Below are positions 25,352 to 33,437 of a DNA stretch of 51,982 nucleotides, in pieces. The notes beneath the pieces are model-generated. The model saw only the letters and a list, made by a program, of their open reading frames with translations, was not told the origin of the DNA and did no database searches. Position 1 is the stretch's first letter, and every line of letters begins with the position of its first letter. This DNA is from an uncultured Prevotella sp. (GTDB lineage Bacteria > Bacteroidota > Bacteroidia > Bacteroidales > Bacteroidaceae): positions 1 to 51,982 of the forward strand of contig CAKOVA010000007.1 of the NCBI GenBank assembly GCA_934120735.1, in the 5' to 3' direction. The translations under genes were made by a program, and so were the position numbers.

Positions 25352-27367
25352 ATGAAAACAACGATAGTATCTGTCCTTTTTCTCATCATGGGTTGCTTGC
25401 AAGGGCTATCCCAAATTGGTTCTTGGAAAGTATATTCTTCCTATCACGACATAACGGACGTGCAACCGGCAGGTAACATCGTATATGTGTTGGCATCGGG
25501 TGGATTGTTTTGCTATGATAAGGATGACAACAGCATACAGACTTTTGATAAGAAAACAGGCTTGAATGATGTTGAAATCAGCCACATTGCTTATAGTTCT
25601 GCGGCCAAACGATTGATCATTGCCTACAAAAACAACAACATTGACTTGCTGGATGGTAAGGGAAACATAACCAATATCGCTGACTATTATAAAAAATCGC
25701 TGACAGAAGACAAAACCATTCACAGCATTTATGTCAATGGAAGCTATGCTTATTTGTCCACAGGATTTGGTATTGTCAAGCTAAATGTGAGTGATGCCGA
25801 GATTAGTGATACTTATTTTCTGGGCTTTCGCGTTGATTGGACACTTATACAGCAAAACAAAATCATTGCAGCATCAATGACCCATGGAAAATATGCAGCT
25901 GATTTGTCTTCAAATTTACTTGACAAAAAGAATTGGAAAAGAATAGGAAACTATTCTGAAAACAACAAAGAAGTAGACAAAGAACTATGGAATAAAATGG
26001 AAAGCATGCGTCCGGAAGGTCCGCAATACAACCATTTTTATTTTCTAAAGTTTATCAATAACCGCCTTTACACGTCGGGAGGAGGCTTTGAAGCAGAAGG
26101 TGTTAGCCTCTCACATCCAGGCATTATCCAGGTTCTTGACGATGGTCAATGGCACATCTATCAAGATGATATCCAAAAAACAACAGGCTATTCGTATGCA
26201 GATATCAACTGTTTGGCCATCGACCCTAAAGATGCAAACCATGTATTTGCAGGAGGTAGAACCGGACTTTACGAATTTCAAAACGGTAAACTCACCAAAT
26301 ACTACAATAAAGACAACAGTATTCTGATGCCAGCAGTGGATAAAGGAAAAGAACTGGATAATGAATATGTTCCCATCAACGGTCTGCTGTTCGATGAAGA
26401 GCGTCATCTTTGGATATTAAACAACCAAACAAAGGGACAAAGCATCATCGAATTACTGCCAGATGGAACCATGAAATCACACCATCAACCATCGCTGATG
26501 CAAAATGGAGTGAGCCCAAGTTTGCTCTATCATCCCATGTTTGACAGTCGAGGCTTATTGTGGTTCGGCAACGGGAACTATAAGCTTCCGGCATTGTTTT
26601 GTTATGATAGGAAGACTGAAACGCTGCACACGATAACCAATTTCATCAACCAAGATGGAAACAGTCTAAAAACAACAGCTGTAAAATACATCGCTGAAGA
26701 TATGGAGAACAATCTTTGGATTGGTACAAACACAGGAGTATTGCTGCTTGAAGCCTCAAAAATGAATCAACTACCCGATGTTACTTTCACACAAATAAAG
26801 ATTCCTCGCAACGACGGAACTAACTTAGCCGACTATTTATTGGCAGGAGTAGACATCACCAGCATTGCAGTTGACAAGAGTAACCGCAAATGGTTTGGCA
26901 CAGGAAGTAATGGAGTATATCTCATCAGTGCTGATAACAACCAGCAAATTCATCATTTTACCATAGCAAACAGCGTATTACCTTCTAACCATGTAGAAAG
27001 CATTGCCATCAATAATCAAACAGGAGAAGTGTTTTTGGGGACAGACAAAGGACTTTGTTCTTTTCAAAGTGACGCCACCGAGGCTGTGGAATCGATGAAC
27101 AAAGACGTTACCTACGCATACCCAAATCCAGTAGAACCTTCTTACAATGGTCCCATAACGGTTGTCGGACTCAGTTATCAAGCCGACATCAAAATAGTAA
27201 CTGTCAATGGCACCTTGGTGACTAAAGGCAAAAGCAAAGGCGGAACTTTCGTGTGGGATGGCAATGATATGAATGACAACCCGGTGGCATCGGGCATCTA
27301 TATGGTACAAACTGCCGACCAAACTGGCAACAAAGGAACTGTATGCAAAATCGCTATCGTCAGATAA
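25352..27367 (+). CDS. porZ: PorZ-like beta-propeller protein (type IX secretion system)
   Basis: The 671-residue secreted protein has a signal peptide of about 20 residues ending near GLSQ. Two beta-propeller regions of the two-component-regulator type follow, with repeats such as LWFGNGNYKLP, NLWIGTNTGVLLLE and KWFGTGSNGVYLIS. The last ~80 residues (from YAYPNPVEPSYNGPITV) look like a T9SS C-terminal domain with a final KIAIVR strand. This is the architecture of PorZ, the cell-surface T9SS component that delivers anionic LPS to the sortase PorU in Porphyromonas gingivalis. No other T9SS gene is in the window. It follows rdgB by 12 bp and overlaps the next gene by 25 bp. Confidence 0.82.
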   Translation: MKTTIVSVLFLIMGCLQGLSQIGSWKVYSSYHDITDVQPAGNIVYVLASGGLFCYDKDDNSIQTFDKKTGLNDVEISHIAYSSAAKRLIIAYKNNNIDLLDGKGNITNIADYYKKSLTEDKTIHSIYVNGSYAYLSTGFGIVKLNVSDAEISDTYFLGFRVDWTLIQQNKIIAASMTHGKYAADLSSNLLDKKNWKRIGNYSENNKEVDKELWNKMESMRPEGPQYNHFYFLKFINNRLYTSGGGFEAEGVSLSHPGIIQVLDDGQWHIYQDDIQKTTGYSYADINCLAIDPKDANHVFAGGRTGLYEFQNGKLTKYYNKDNSILMPAVDKGKELDNEYVPINGLLFDEERHLWILNNQTKGQSIIELLPDGTMKSHHQPSLMQNGVSPSLLYHPMFDSRGLLWFGNGNYKLPALFCYDRKTETLHTITNFINQDGNSLKTTAVKYIAEDMENNLWIGTNTGVLLLEASKMNQLPDVTFTQIKIPRNDGTNLADYLLAGVDITSIAVDKSNRKWFGTGSNGVYLISADNNQQIHHFTIANSVLPSNHVESIAINNQTGEVFLGTDKGLCSFQSDATEAVESMNKDVTYAYPNPVEPSYNGPITVVGLSYQADIKIVTVNGTLVTKGKSKGGTFVWDGNDMNDNPVASGIYMVQTADQTGNKGTVCKIAIVR

Positions 27368-28614
27368 GTCTACTCTTTCTGGCTTTCCTATTGTTGGTGC
27401 TCTTCCTATTTGGCTATACACCCACAAACGATGGAGATGGCTATATTGAATACGCCAGGATGTGCATCGACTACGGAGAACCCTATCCTTGTGCGCCTAC
27501 CATCAATGGACAACCCTTTATTTGGAACATCGGACAAATCAATTTGGTGGCTCTCTCGCTGTATCTATTTCATTCTGTCTATCCCATCTTAGTGTTGATG
27601 TGCTTCCTCAAAGCCACTTCAGCCTACTTATTAGCGCGCATAGCACAAAAAACATGCAACGACCAGATAGGATTCATTGCCTTATTATTATATGTATGCT
27701 ATCCCAATAATTGGGGACAAAGCACTACCTTACTCTCCGAAATACCATCCATCACGCTCTTATTAGGGGCGGTTTTCATCATTCTACACACCTCCCGTGT
27801 GCGACATCTCTTCATAGCAGGCATGTTAATGGCTGTAGCCAACTGGTTTCGTCCCATCAGTTTGGTATTTATGGGTACGTTTCTTCTCTTTTTTCTATTC
27901 TTTAAAAACAAACAATGGTTGCGTTCTTTCAGCTCCCTCCTGGCTGGATATGTCTTCTTTATCCTCGTGGTTGGAACCAGTTGCTGGCTGCGTACAGGCT
28001 ATTTTTTGTACCAAAGTGAAACCTTGTGGTTCAACATGGCGGCAGCAACATACGAAACCAGCGTAGAACCTCATTACAATGCCGAGGCTTATCCCAAAGG
28101 AACCATCAGGTATATTGACCACATGAAGGATAAAACGGCCATAGAATGCAACCAAATATGGAAACAAAGATGTTTGGAATGGCTCAAGGATAACAAAGCA
28201 AACTATTTGAGTAAAATACCCGGCAGATTGGTTTATATGTACATGAACGACATGGACAACATTCCTGCCTTTTTGCATGATAAATCAAAAGCCCAAAACA
28301 ATTACGTCACACTACCCTATCGAACGCTACTATACAACCTTCAAAATCTATCCTACATACAGTGGCTTGGACTGCTCAACATGATTTATTACGCATTCCT
28401 ACTGCTGGCCTTTGCCTTTTCCCTCCACGTTTTACAATCAGAAAAAAAGTACGATACCTTGTTTCTTTTATGTTGTATCGTCATAGGAGGTTCATTAGCT
28501 TTGGTCTTGGCAGTACACGGAGAAACCCGATTTAAGGCTCCTTTCATGCCTTTTATCTTCATGGGTGCGGCGGTTGGCATCTATAAAATTACTCACAAGC
28601 GACGAACCTTCTAA
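27343..28614 (+). CDS. Multi-pass GT-C-like glycosyltransferase
   Basis: The 423-residue integral membrane protein has about ten hydrophobic segments. After the first helix a loop reads GYTPTNDGDGYIEYARM; acidic residues in the first periplasmic loop are typical of GT-C enzymes that use polyprenyl-phosphate sugars. The loops around HGETRFKAPFMP near the C-terminus are also common in this group. It might add a sugar to LPS or a glycoprotein, which would fit the PorZ-like gene upstream, but the acceptor is unknown. Its start overlaps the porZ-like gene by 25 bp. Confidence 0.75.
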   Translation: MQNRYRQISLLFLAFLLLVLFLFGYTPTNDGDGYIEYARMCIDYGEPYPCAPTINGQPFIWNIGQINLVALSLYLFHSVYPILVLMCFLKATSAYLLARIAQKTCNDQIGFIALLLYVCYPNNWGQSTTLLSEIPSITLLLGAVFIILHTSRVRHLFIAGMLMAVANWFRPISLVFMGTFLLFFLFFKNKQWLRSFSSLLAGYVFFILVVGTSCWLRTGYFLYQSETLWFNMAAATYETSVEPHYNAEAYPKGTIRYIDHMKDKTAIECNQIWKQRCLEWLKDNKANYLSKIPGRLVYMYMNDMDNIPAFLHDKSKAQNNYVTLPYRTLLYNLQNLSYIQWLGLLNMIYYAFLLLAFAFSLHVLQSEKKYDTLFLLCCIVIGGSLALVLAVHGETRFKAPFMPFIFMGAAVGIYKITHKRRTF

Positions 28615-29062
28615 TACATACCGTTTCTTTTTTACGGCTTAGTTGTCCACATCTTATTTATATATTCTTTTTATTTATTTTTTAAAAGAAAGAAATATGA
28701 AGAGAGATGATGTGCGGTGGATATGTTGATAACTATCCATTGATTTATTTGCTTTTTTCGTTATTCCACTCTTACGTTGCTTTTTACACACTTCAACGGC
28801 ATATCTTTCTATTCTTAATCAATTTGTTAGCTAACTTTTCCACAATATAGTGAAGTATCGAATGATGTGAATAAGTTGATAAATTTCATGGCCGAATAAT
28901 TGTGGAAATTGATGTATAACTTCGTCATAAATGTGTGGATATGCACTAACTTTTAAGTTCTTTTATTTCTAAGTGGATAAACAGGCAGTTATTCAACACT
29001 TATAAACAGAGTTATGCACAATGATTGTGTATAAGTGTTTGTATGTTTCGTTTGAAGCAAAT
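28615..29062. other. Candidate oriC/DnaA-box cluster
   Basis: At least eight 9-mers differ from TTATCCACA by one base: 28643-28651, 28836-28844 and 29012-29020 on the plus strand, and 28724-28732, 28866-28874, 28934-28942, 28972-28980 and 29026-29034 on the minus strand. Several two-mismatch boxes lie among them (28901-28909, 29000-29008). An almost pure A/T stretch at 28653-28698 could be an unwinding element. There is no gene in the interval. Bacteroidetes origins need not be next to dnaA. Function is inferred from box density only. Confidence 0.6.
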
Positions 29063-29096
29063 AAATAAGGCAACGACCCAGATCGTTGCCTTATTT
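29063..29096. terminator. Strong hairpin downstream of rubredoxin
   Basis: AAATAAGGCAACGA (29063-29076) pairs perfectly with TCGTTGCCTTATTT (29083-29096) around a 6-nt loop. The 14-bp stem with A/T ends should stop transcripts in both directions and insulates the DnaA-box cluster from the rubredoxin gene. Confidence 0.8.
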
Positions 29097-29115
29097 AAGT
29101 TCATCAAATGCTGTT

Positions 29116-29280
29116 TTATTCAGCTTGGGGAGTGAAATCTTCTTTTCCTACACCGCATAATGGGCATACCCAATCATCTGGGATATCTTCAAATGCTGTT
29201 CCGGGAGCGATTCCTCCATCAGGATCGCCTTCTGCGGGGTCATAAACATAACCGCAAGTTTCACATACATACTTTTTCAT
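29116..29280 (-). CDS. Rubredoxin
   Basis: The 54-residue protein binds one iron with four cysteines in the two rubredoxin knuckles: [20 protein letters not shown] at the N-terminus and [11 protein letters not shown] near the C-terminus, with the conserved aromatic pair in between (DDWVCP). It is an electron carrier for oxygen- and peroxide-detoxifying reductases in anaerobes. The frame is unambiguous: ATG at 29280, TAA at 29116. It is transcribed alone toward the terminator at 29063. Confidence 0.95.
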   Translation of the reverse strand: MKKYVCETCGYVYDPAEGDPDGGIAPGTAFEDIPDDWVCPLCGVGKEDFTPQAE

Positions 29281-29313
29281 AATCTTGTTTTTTAATAAGT
29301 GAATAAATTAATT

Positions 29314-30372
29314 TTATTTTCTGTTTTTATGTATAACTTCATCAAGTTTATTGATGATTTGTTCTGATTTTATTTCATTTAAGCAAGCATAGTCATTCCT
29401 CCAACACGGTTTGTTGCCATAAATGGAACACGGGCGACACGTTAAGTCGGTCTGAACTGCAAGGTCTGCGCTTTGATTCCACCCCATGAATCCCGCAAAG
29501 GGATGTGTGGCACCCCAAACGCTGATGACGGGTGTGTTAACCAATGATGCCAGATGCATGTTGGCACTGTCCATACTAATCATCACATCCAAGTGGTACA
29601 TCAAAAGCAGTTCTTCCTGCAACGTGTTTAATAGCGTTGGTACACTGACACATCTTTCATATTTTTTTGCCCACAAAGATAGCTGCTCCTTTTCTTCTTT
29701 TCTGCCCCCAAATAGGAAAATTCGTGTATTTTCGTACTTGGTTTGTATCATTTCAATTGTTTTTTCCATTTTTTCCAATGGATAAACTTTACCCTTGTGT
29801 GCTGCGAAAGGCGCTATGCCAATCCACCGTTCTTCCTTGTTTTTCGCTTCGATGCCATTTGGTAAGTCAGGCATGGTACCGTCTTGACGTGGAAAGATGG
29901 ATGTAAAATCTATCTCAATAGGGTAACCTAATTTTGCTAAAACATCCGCATAGTTTTGGAAAGATGTTTGTAGCGGCATCAATACCTTATTCCCTTTAGC
30001 GGTTAGCCTACGTCTGTCGGCCCGATGTTTGTCGATGTGAGCCACTTTGAACCTGTCTAACAAAAATCTGGTGCGTAGATATTTCGAGCGCAACGTATCA
30101 TGAAAATCGGCTATGGCGGTAAATCTTTTAGCCGTCAGTCTGCGATAAAGTTTATTCAGTCCGCGCAGATTCTTATATTCATTGTTCAGGTCGGCAGACA
30201 TAAAGTCCACGTTTGGTGCCAATTTGTCAAAGAAATTCGCTGCAAAGGGTCGGCTCAACACGCTGATGCGAATGTTGGGATATTGTTTTGCCAATGAGTA
30301 CACTACTGGAACCGTCATGGCTACGTCACCCATAGCCGAGAACCGTATGATGAGCAGATGTTCGGTCTTCAT
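29314..30372 (-). CDS. Glycosyltransferase family 9 (heptosyltransferase-like)
   Basis: The 352-residue cytoplasmic enzyme starts with the GT9 signature LLIIRFSAMGDVAMTVPVV (nucleotide-sugar side of the first Rossmann fold). It ends with ISMDSANMHLASLVNTPVISVWGATHPFAGF, the conserved GT9 donor-binding region, and has a late cysteine-rich CRPCSIYGNKPCW. ADP-heptose:LPS heptosyltransferases are the best-known members, so a role in LPS core assembly is likely. It begins directly after the stop codon of the DUF4254 gene, so the two form an operon. Confidence 0.9.
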   Translation of the reverse strand: MKTEHLLIIRFSAMGDVAMTVPVVYSLAKQYPNIRISVLSRPFAANFFDKLAPNVDFMSADLNNEYKNLRGLNKLYRRLTAKRFTAIADFHDTLRSKYLRTRFLLDRFKVAHIDKHRADRRRLTAKGNKVLMPLQTSFQNYADVLAKLGYPIEIDFTSIFPRQDGTMPDLPNGIEAKNKEERWIGIAPFAAHKGKVYPLEKMEKTIEMIQTKYENTRIFLFGGRKEEKEQLSLWAKKYERCVSVPTLLNTLQEELLLMYHLDVMISMDSANMHLASLVNTPVISVWGATHPFAGFMGWNQSADLAVQTDLTCRPCSIYGNKPCWRNDYACLNEIKSEQIINKLDEVIHKNRK

Positions 30373-30975
30373 TTATTTTTTGTAGAGAACCGGATTGGTC
30401 GACGGATCATTGTACATCTTCATCTGTCGGTACACTTTCATGTATTTTCGTCCCTCTTGGATGTCTTCCAGTAGCTGATCAATGGCTGTTCCCAAGTCTT
30501 TTTGTTGTTCCAGCAGCACATTTAGCTTGGCCGTACATGTATCTTTGTGCTCTTTTGAAGCATCTTGTCGTTCGACTTGCTCGCGCATGTGATAAATCTT
30601 CAGTGCCAGTATGGAAAGTCTGTCAATGGCCCATGCCGGACTTTCGGTGTTGATGCGTGCGTCGGGCAGCACCTTTACCTCACTATATTTCTGTCTGAAA
30701 TAGCTGTCTATCTGTTCCACAAGATCAGTACGGTCTTGATTCGAGCGGTCAATGCGTCGCTTCAAGGCCAACGCTTCCATGGGATCAATATTTGGGTCTC
30801 TGATGATATCTTCAAAATGCCATTGAACAGTGTCAATCCAGCACTTCAGATACAACCGGTTTTCGATGGTTCCATCGTCGTAGGGATTATTGATTGGAGC
30901 ATCAATATCATCATGGACGTGATAATCATCAATAGCTCGTTGAAATATTTTATTACATTGTTCACTAAATGACAT
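30373..30975 (-). CDS. DUF4254 family protein
   Basis: This 200-residue helical protein has the DUF4254 pattern: an N-terminal NKIFQRAIDDYHVHDD, a histidine/tryptophan-rich CWIDTVQWHFEDIIRDP segment, and AWAIDRLSILALKIYHM, a conserved run in Bacteroidales members. Its function is not known. The conserved linkage to GT9 genes, here with no gap at all, suggests a role in the same LPS or cell-envelope glycan step. It heads the operon and has a perfect promoter. Confidence 0.85.
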   Translation of the reverse strand: MSFSEQCNKIFQRAIDDYHVHDDIDAPINNPYDDGTIENRLYLKCWIDTVQWHFEDIIRDPNIDPMEALALKRRIDRSNQDRTDLVEQIDSYFRQKYSEVKVLPDARINTESPAWAIDRLSILALKIYHMREQVERQDASKEHKDTCTAKLNVLLEQQKDLGTAIDQLLEDIQEGRKYMKVYRQMKMYNDPSTNPVLYKK

Positions 30976-31001
30976 GTTGCGTTTTCTTTTGGTTACTTAT
31001 G

Positions 31002-31032
31002 CAAATATAAATAATAAAAGGTAATGGTCAAA
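31002..31032 (-). promoter_or_regulatory. Promoter of the DUF4254-GT9 operon (TTTG-N19-TATATTTG)
   Basis: On the minus strand TTTG (31032-31029) precedes TATATTTG (31009-31002) by exactly 19 bp, a perfect Bacteroidetes promoter about 27 bp before the DUF4254 ATG. Confidence 0.8.
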
Positions 31033-31183
31033 ACAAAATCAAGGTTTTTTAGTACATTGTAACAAAGTATGCGTTGTTTAGTTTGATTCTTATCGTTTTA
31101 TACGTTCGTATCTTTCCACTGTTTTAACAAATCAAAATAATTATTGAAAGTTGTGCGAAATTTTTTGACAAGCAACCCTTTTA

Positions 31184-31553
31184 TTTTGAGCGTATTTGCA
31201 AACAACTCTTCATCCGTTTGCAAATACGCCAAATATACGTTGTTTTTGTATATGCTTGACATATAATAAAATACAGCTTTCAACCATGGTTACGCAACTT
31301 CATTTTTGCTTTTTTCAGGGTAAACGCATTGCTTTTAGGCTTCAATATGCATGCTTTTGGTGTGTTATGCCATGTAAATTAACCGGCAAAGTCATATATA
31401 TTGCACCTTAAACGCATTGTTATAGCCTTAAAATCTCATTTTTCTTGCTTTATGATAGCTTGTTTGCTTCCTCTATGCCTAGTGATTTTTTCTAGATTGA
31501 AAGTTTTGAAGTGTTGTTTTAGGGGCATTATTTGGTTAAAAAATTCTACATTT
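31184..31553 (+). repeat. Long-hairpin intergenic element, copy B
   Basis: GCGTATTTGCAAAC (31190-31203) pairs perfectly with GTTTGCAAATACGC (31216-31229) around the 12-nt loop AACTCTTCATCC. The loop has the same length as in copy A but a different sequence. Downstream words shared with copy A in the same order are GCATTGCTTTTA, GCATGCTTTTG, GGCAAAGTCAT, AAATCTCATTTTT, TTTGCTTCCTC, TTTTTTCTA, GAAGTGTTGTTTTA and GGCATTATTTGGT. It lies about 300 bp upstream of acpP in the same orientation. Confidence 0.8.
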
Positions 31554-31766
31554 TTTAAGGTAATTATCTCATTCCTGGCGTTTCCTAATGACGTAGAGGT
31601 GCGAATCATCACGCCCCTAACGATTTATTGATGTCTTTTTTCTATTTTTAGCAGTTTCTACCTATTTATAACTCTATAAATCCCAGTATTTTTCAATAAA
31701 ATAAGCCATTTAATTGCACAATATATGGTATAGTGTGCAATATGAGGTACTTTTTTCGATAAAACA

Positions 31767-31798
31767 TTTGTAGATGTGAATAAAAATTTGTTCCTTTG
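31767..31798 (+). promoter_or_regulatory. Promoter of acpP (TTTG-N20-TTCCTTTG)
   Basis: TTTG (31767-31770) and TTCCTTTG (31791-31798, one mismatch to TAnnTTTG) are 20 bp apart. A second -7-like word TATTTTTG lies at 31805-31812 but has no matched -33. Confidence 0.55.
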
Positions 31799-31852
31799 CA
31801 TCCGTATTTTTGATAGTGAATCACTTATAAACATTTTAAAAAAGTTACAATT

Positions 31853-32089
31853 ATGTCAGAAATTGAAAGCAAAGTAAAGGCTATTATCGTAGATAAGTTG
31901 GGTGTTGATGAGGCAGAAGTAAAGCCAGAAGCAAGTTTTACTAATGATCTGGGTGCCGATTCATTGGACACTGTAGAGCTGATTATGGAATTCGAGAAAG
32001 AATTCGGCATCTCTATTCCAGACGATAAAGCTGAGAAAATTGCAACGGTAGGTGATGCCATTTCTTATATAGAAGAAAATGCAAAATAA
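31853..32089 (+). CDS. acpP: Acyl carrier protein
   Basis: The 78-residue acidic protein carries growing fatty acyl chains on a phosphopantetheine arm attached to Ser37 in the [12 protein letters not shown] motif. Length and helix pattern are standard. It is the first gene of acpP-fabF-rnc. A strong nested hairpin immediately after its stop probably gives it higher expression than fabF. Confidence 0.97.
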   Translation: MSEIESKVKAIIVDKLGVDEAEVKPEASFTNDLGADSLDTVELIMEFEKEFGISIPDDKAEKIATVGDAISYIEENAK

Positions 32090-32155
32090 TTAAAAGCAAA
32101 CGATTTGGGTTGAGCTGGGAGATTTCTTTCAGCTCAATTTCAATTTGCTTTTAAT
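32089..32155 (+). terminator. Nested hairpin between acpP and fabF (attenuator or processing site)
   Basis: The outer arms ATTAAAAGCAAA (32089-32100) and TTTGCTTTTAAT (32144-32155) pair perfectly, and the inner arms TTGAGCTG (32110-32117) and CAGCTCAA (32130-32137) pair perfectly around a 12-nt loop. T-rich sequence follows. fabF has no obvious promoter of its own, so partial read-through is likely. Confidence 0.72.
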
Positions 32156-32174
32156 CAATTTTTTTATTCAATCA

Positions 32175-33437
32175 ATGGAATTAAAAAGAGTAGTAGTAAC
32201 AGGACTTGGTGCCGTGACACCTATTGGCAATACGCCTGAAGAAACATGGAAAAGCATGTTGGCAGGTAAGAGTGGTGCTGCTCCTATTACATTATTTGAT
32301 ACTTCCAACTTCAAGACACAGTTTGCTTGTGAAGTAAAAGACCTGAATATCAACGACTATATTGATAGAAAGGCCGTACGCAAGCTGGATCGCTACACGC
32401 AGTTGGCCATGATTTCGGCCATGCAGGGTGTAAAAGATGCTGGACTTGACTTGGAAAAAGAAGACAAAAACCGTATCGGTGTCATCTATGGTGTGGGTAT
32501 CGGAGGTATTAAAACCTTCGAAGAAGAGGTTTCATATTATGCCTTGAATAAGGAAAGCGGGCCTAAGTTTAGCCCATTTTTCATTCCTAAGATGATTGCC
32601 GACATCGCTTCCGGACAGATTTCCATTCACTTTGGATTTCATGGTCCCAACTATACCACAACCAGTGCATGTGCTTCTTCGAGCACAGCCTTGTCAGATG
32701 CGTTCAATCTTATTCGTCTGGGCAAGGCGAACATCATCGTTTCAGGTGGTGCCGAGGCAGCCATTACGGCCAGTGGTGTGGGTGGATTCAACGCCATGCA
32801 TGCGTTGTCAACGCGTAATGACGACCCTGAACATGCTTCACGGCCGTTCAGTGCCAGTCGTGACGGTTTCGTCATGGGTGAGGGAGCAGGCTGTTTGATT
32901 CTTGAAGAGTTGGAACATGCCAAGGCGCGCGGTGCCAAAATCTATGCCGAAATGATTGGTGAGGGTGCCAGTGGCGACGCTTATCACATCACGGCCAGCC
33001 ACCCGGAAGGTCTTGGTGCTAAGCTGGTGATGACCGCAGCATTAGAAGATGCTGGTCTGAAGCCAGACGATGTTGATTATATCAATGTGCATGGTACTTC
33101 TACGCCTGTTGGAGATATCTCTGAGGTTAAAGCCATCAAGGATGTGTTTGGTGACCATGCCTACAAATTGAATATCAGTTCTACCAAGAGTATGACCGGC
33201 CACTTGCTGGGTGCAGCAGGTACTGTAGAGGCTATGGCCTGTGTGTTGGCCGTTCGGGACGGCATCATTCCTCCCACTATCAATCATGAGGAGGATGACA
33301 AAGACCCTGAAATTGATTACGAACTGAACTATACGTTCAACCAAGCTCAGAAGCGTGAGGTGCGTGTAGCATTGAGTAATACGTTCGGGTTTGGTGGACA
33401 TAACGCTTGCGTAGTATTCAAGAAATATGCTGAGTAA
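32175..33437 (+). CDS. fabF: 3-oxoacyl-[acyl-carrier-protein] synthase II
   Basis: The 420-residue condensing enzyme elongates acyl-ACP with malonyl-ACP in type II fatty acid synthesis. The Cys-His-His triad of the family is present: Cys166 in TSACASSS, His306 in NVHGTSTP and His343 in MTGHLLGAAG. I start it at ATG 32175 (MELKRVVVTGLG), the standard N-terminus; ten more residues would be read from 32145, which lies in the hairpin. The 3' end overlaps the rnc start by 11 bp. Confidence 0.96.
   Translation: MELKRVVVTGLGAVTPIGNTPEETWKSMLAGKSGAAPITLFDTSNFKTQFACEVKDLNINDYIDRKAVRKLDRYTQLAMISAMQGVKDAGLDLEKEDKNRIGVIYGVGIGGIKTFEEEVSYYALNKESGPKFSPFFIPKMIADIASGQISIHFGFHGPNYTTTSACASSSTALSDAFNLIRLGKANIIVSGGAEAAITASGVGGFNAMHALSTRNDDPEHASRPFSASRDGFVMGEGAGCLILEELEHAKARGAKIYAEMIGEGASGDAYHITASHPEGLGAKLVMTAALEDAGLKPDDVDYINVHGTSTPVGDISEVKAIKDVFGDHAYKLNISSTKSMTGHLLGAAGTVEAMACVLAVRDGIIPPTINHEEDDKDPEIDYELNYTFNQAQKREVRVALSNTFGFGGHNACVVFKKYAE

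Larger units (their letters stand above)
30976..31852. other. Gene-free interval between the DUF4254 gene and acpP
   Basis: The 877-bp gap holds the DUF4254 promoter (31002-31032), the second long-hairpin element (31184-31553) and the acpP promoter (from 31767). The small open frames in it follow no codon pattern and are judged spurious. The remainder is AT-rich and shows nothing further. Confidence 0.65.

Noticed and set aside
31401..31631. Small plus-strand frame between the long-hairpin element and acpP
   Set aside because: It crosses the element's AT-rich part, has no ribosome-binding site or family match, and is not shared in frame with the homologous copy at 20349.
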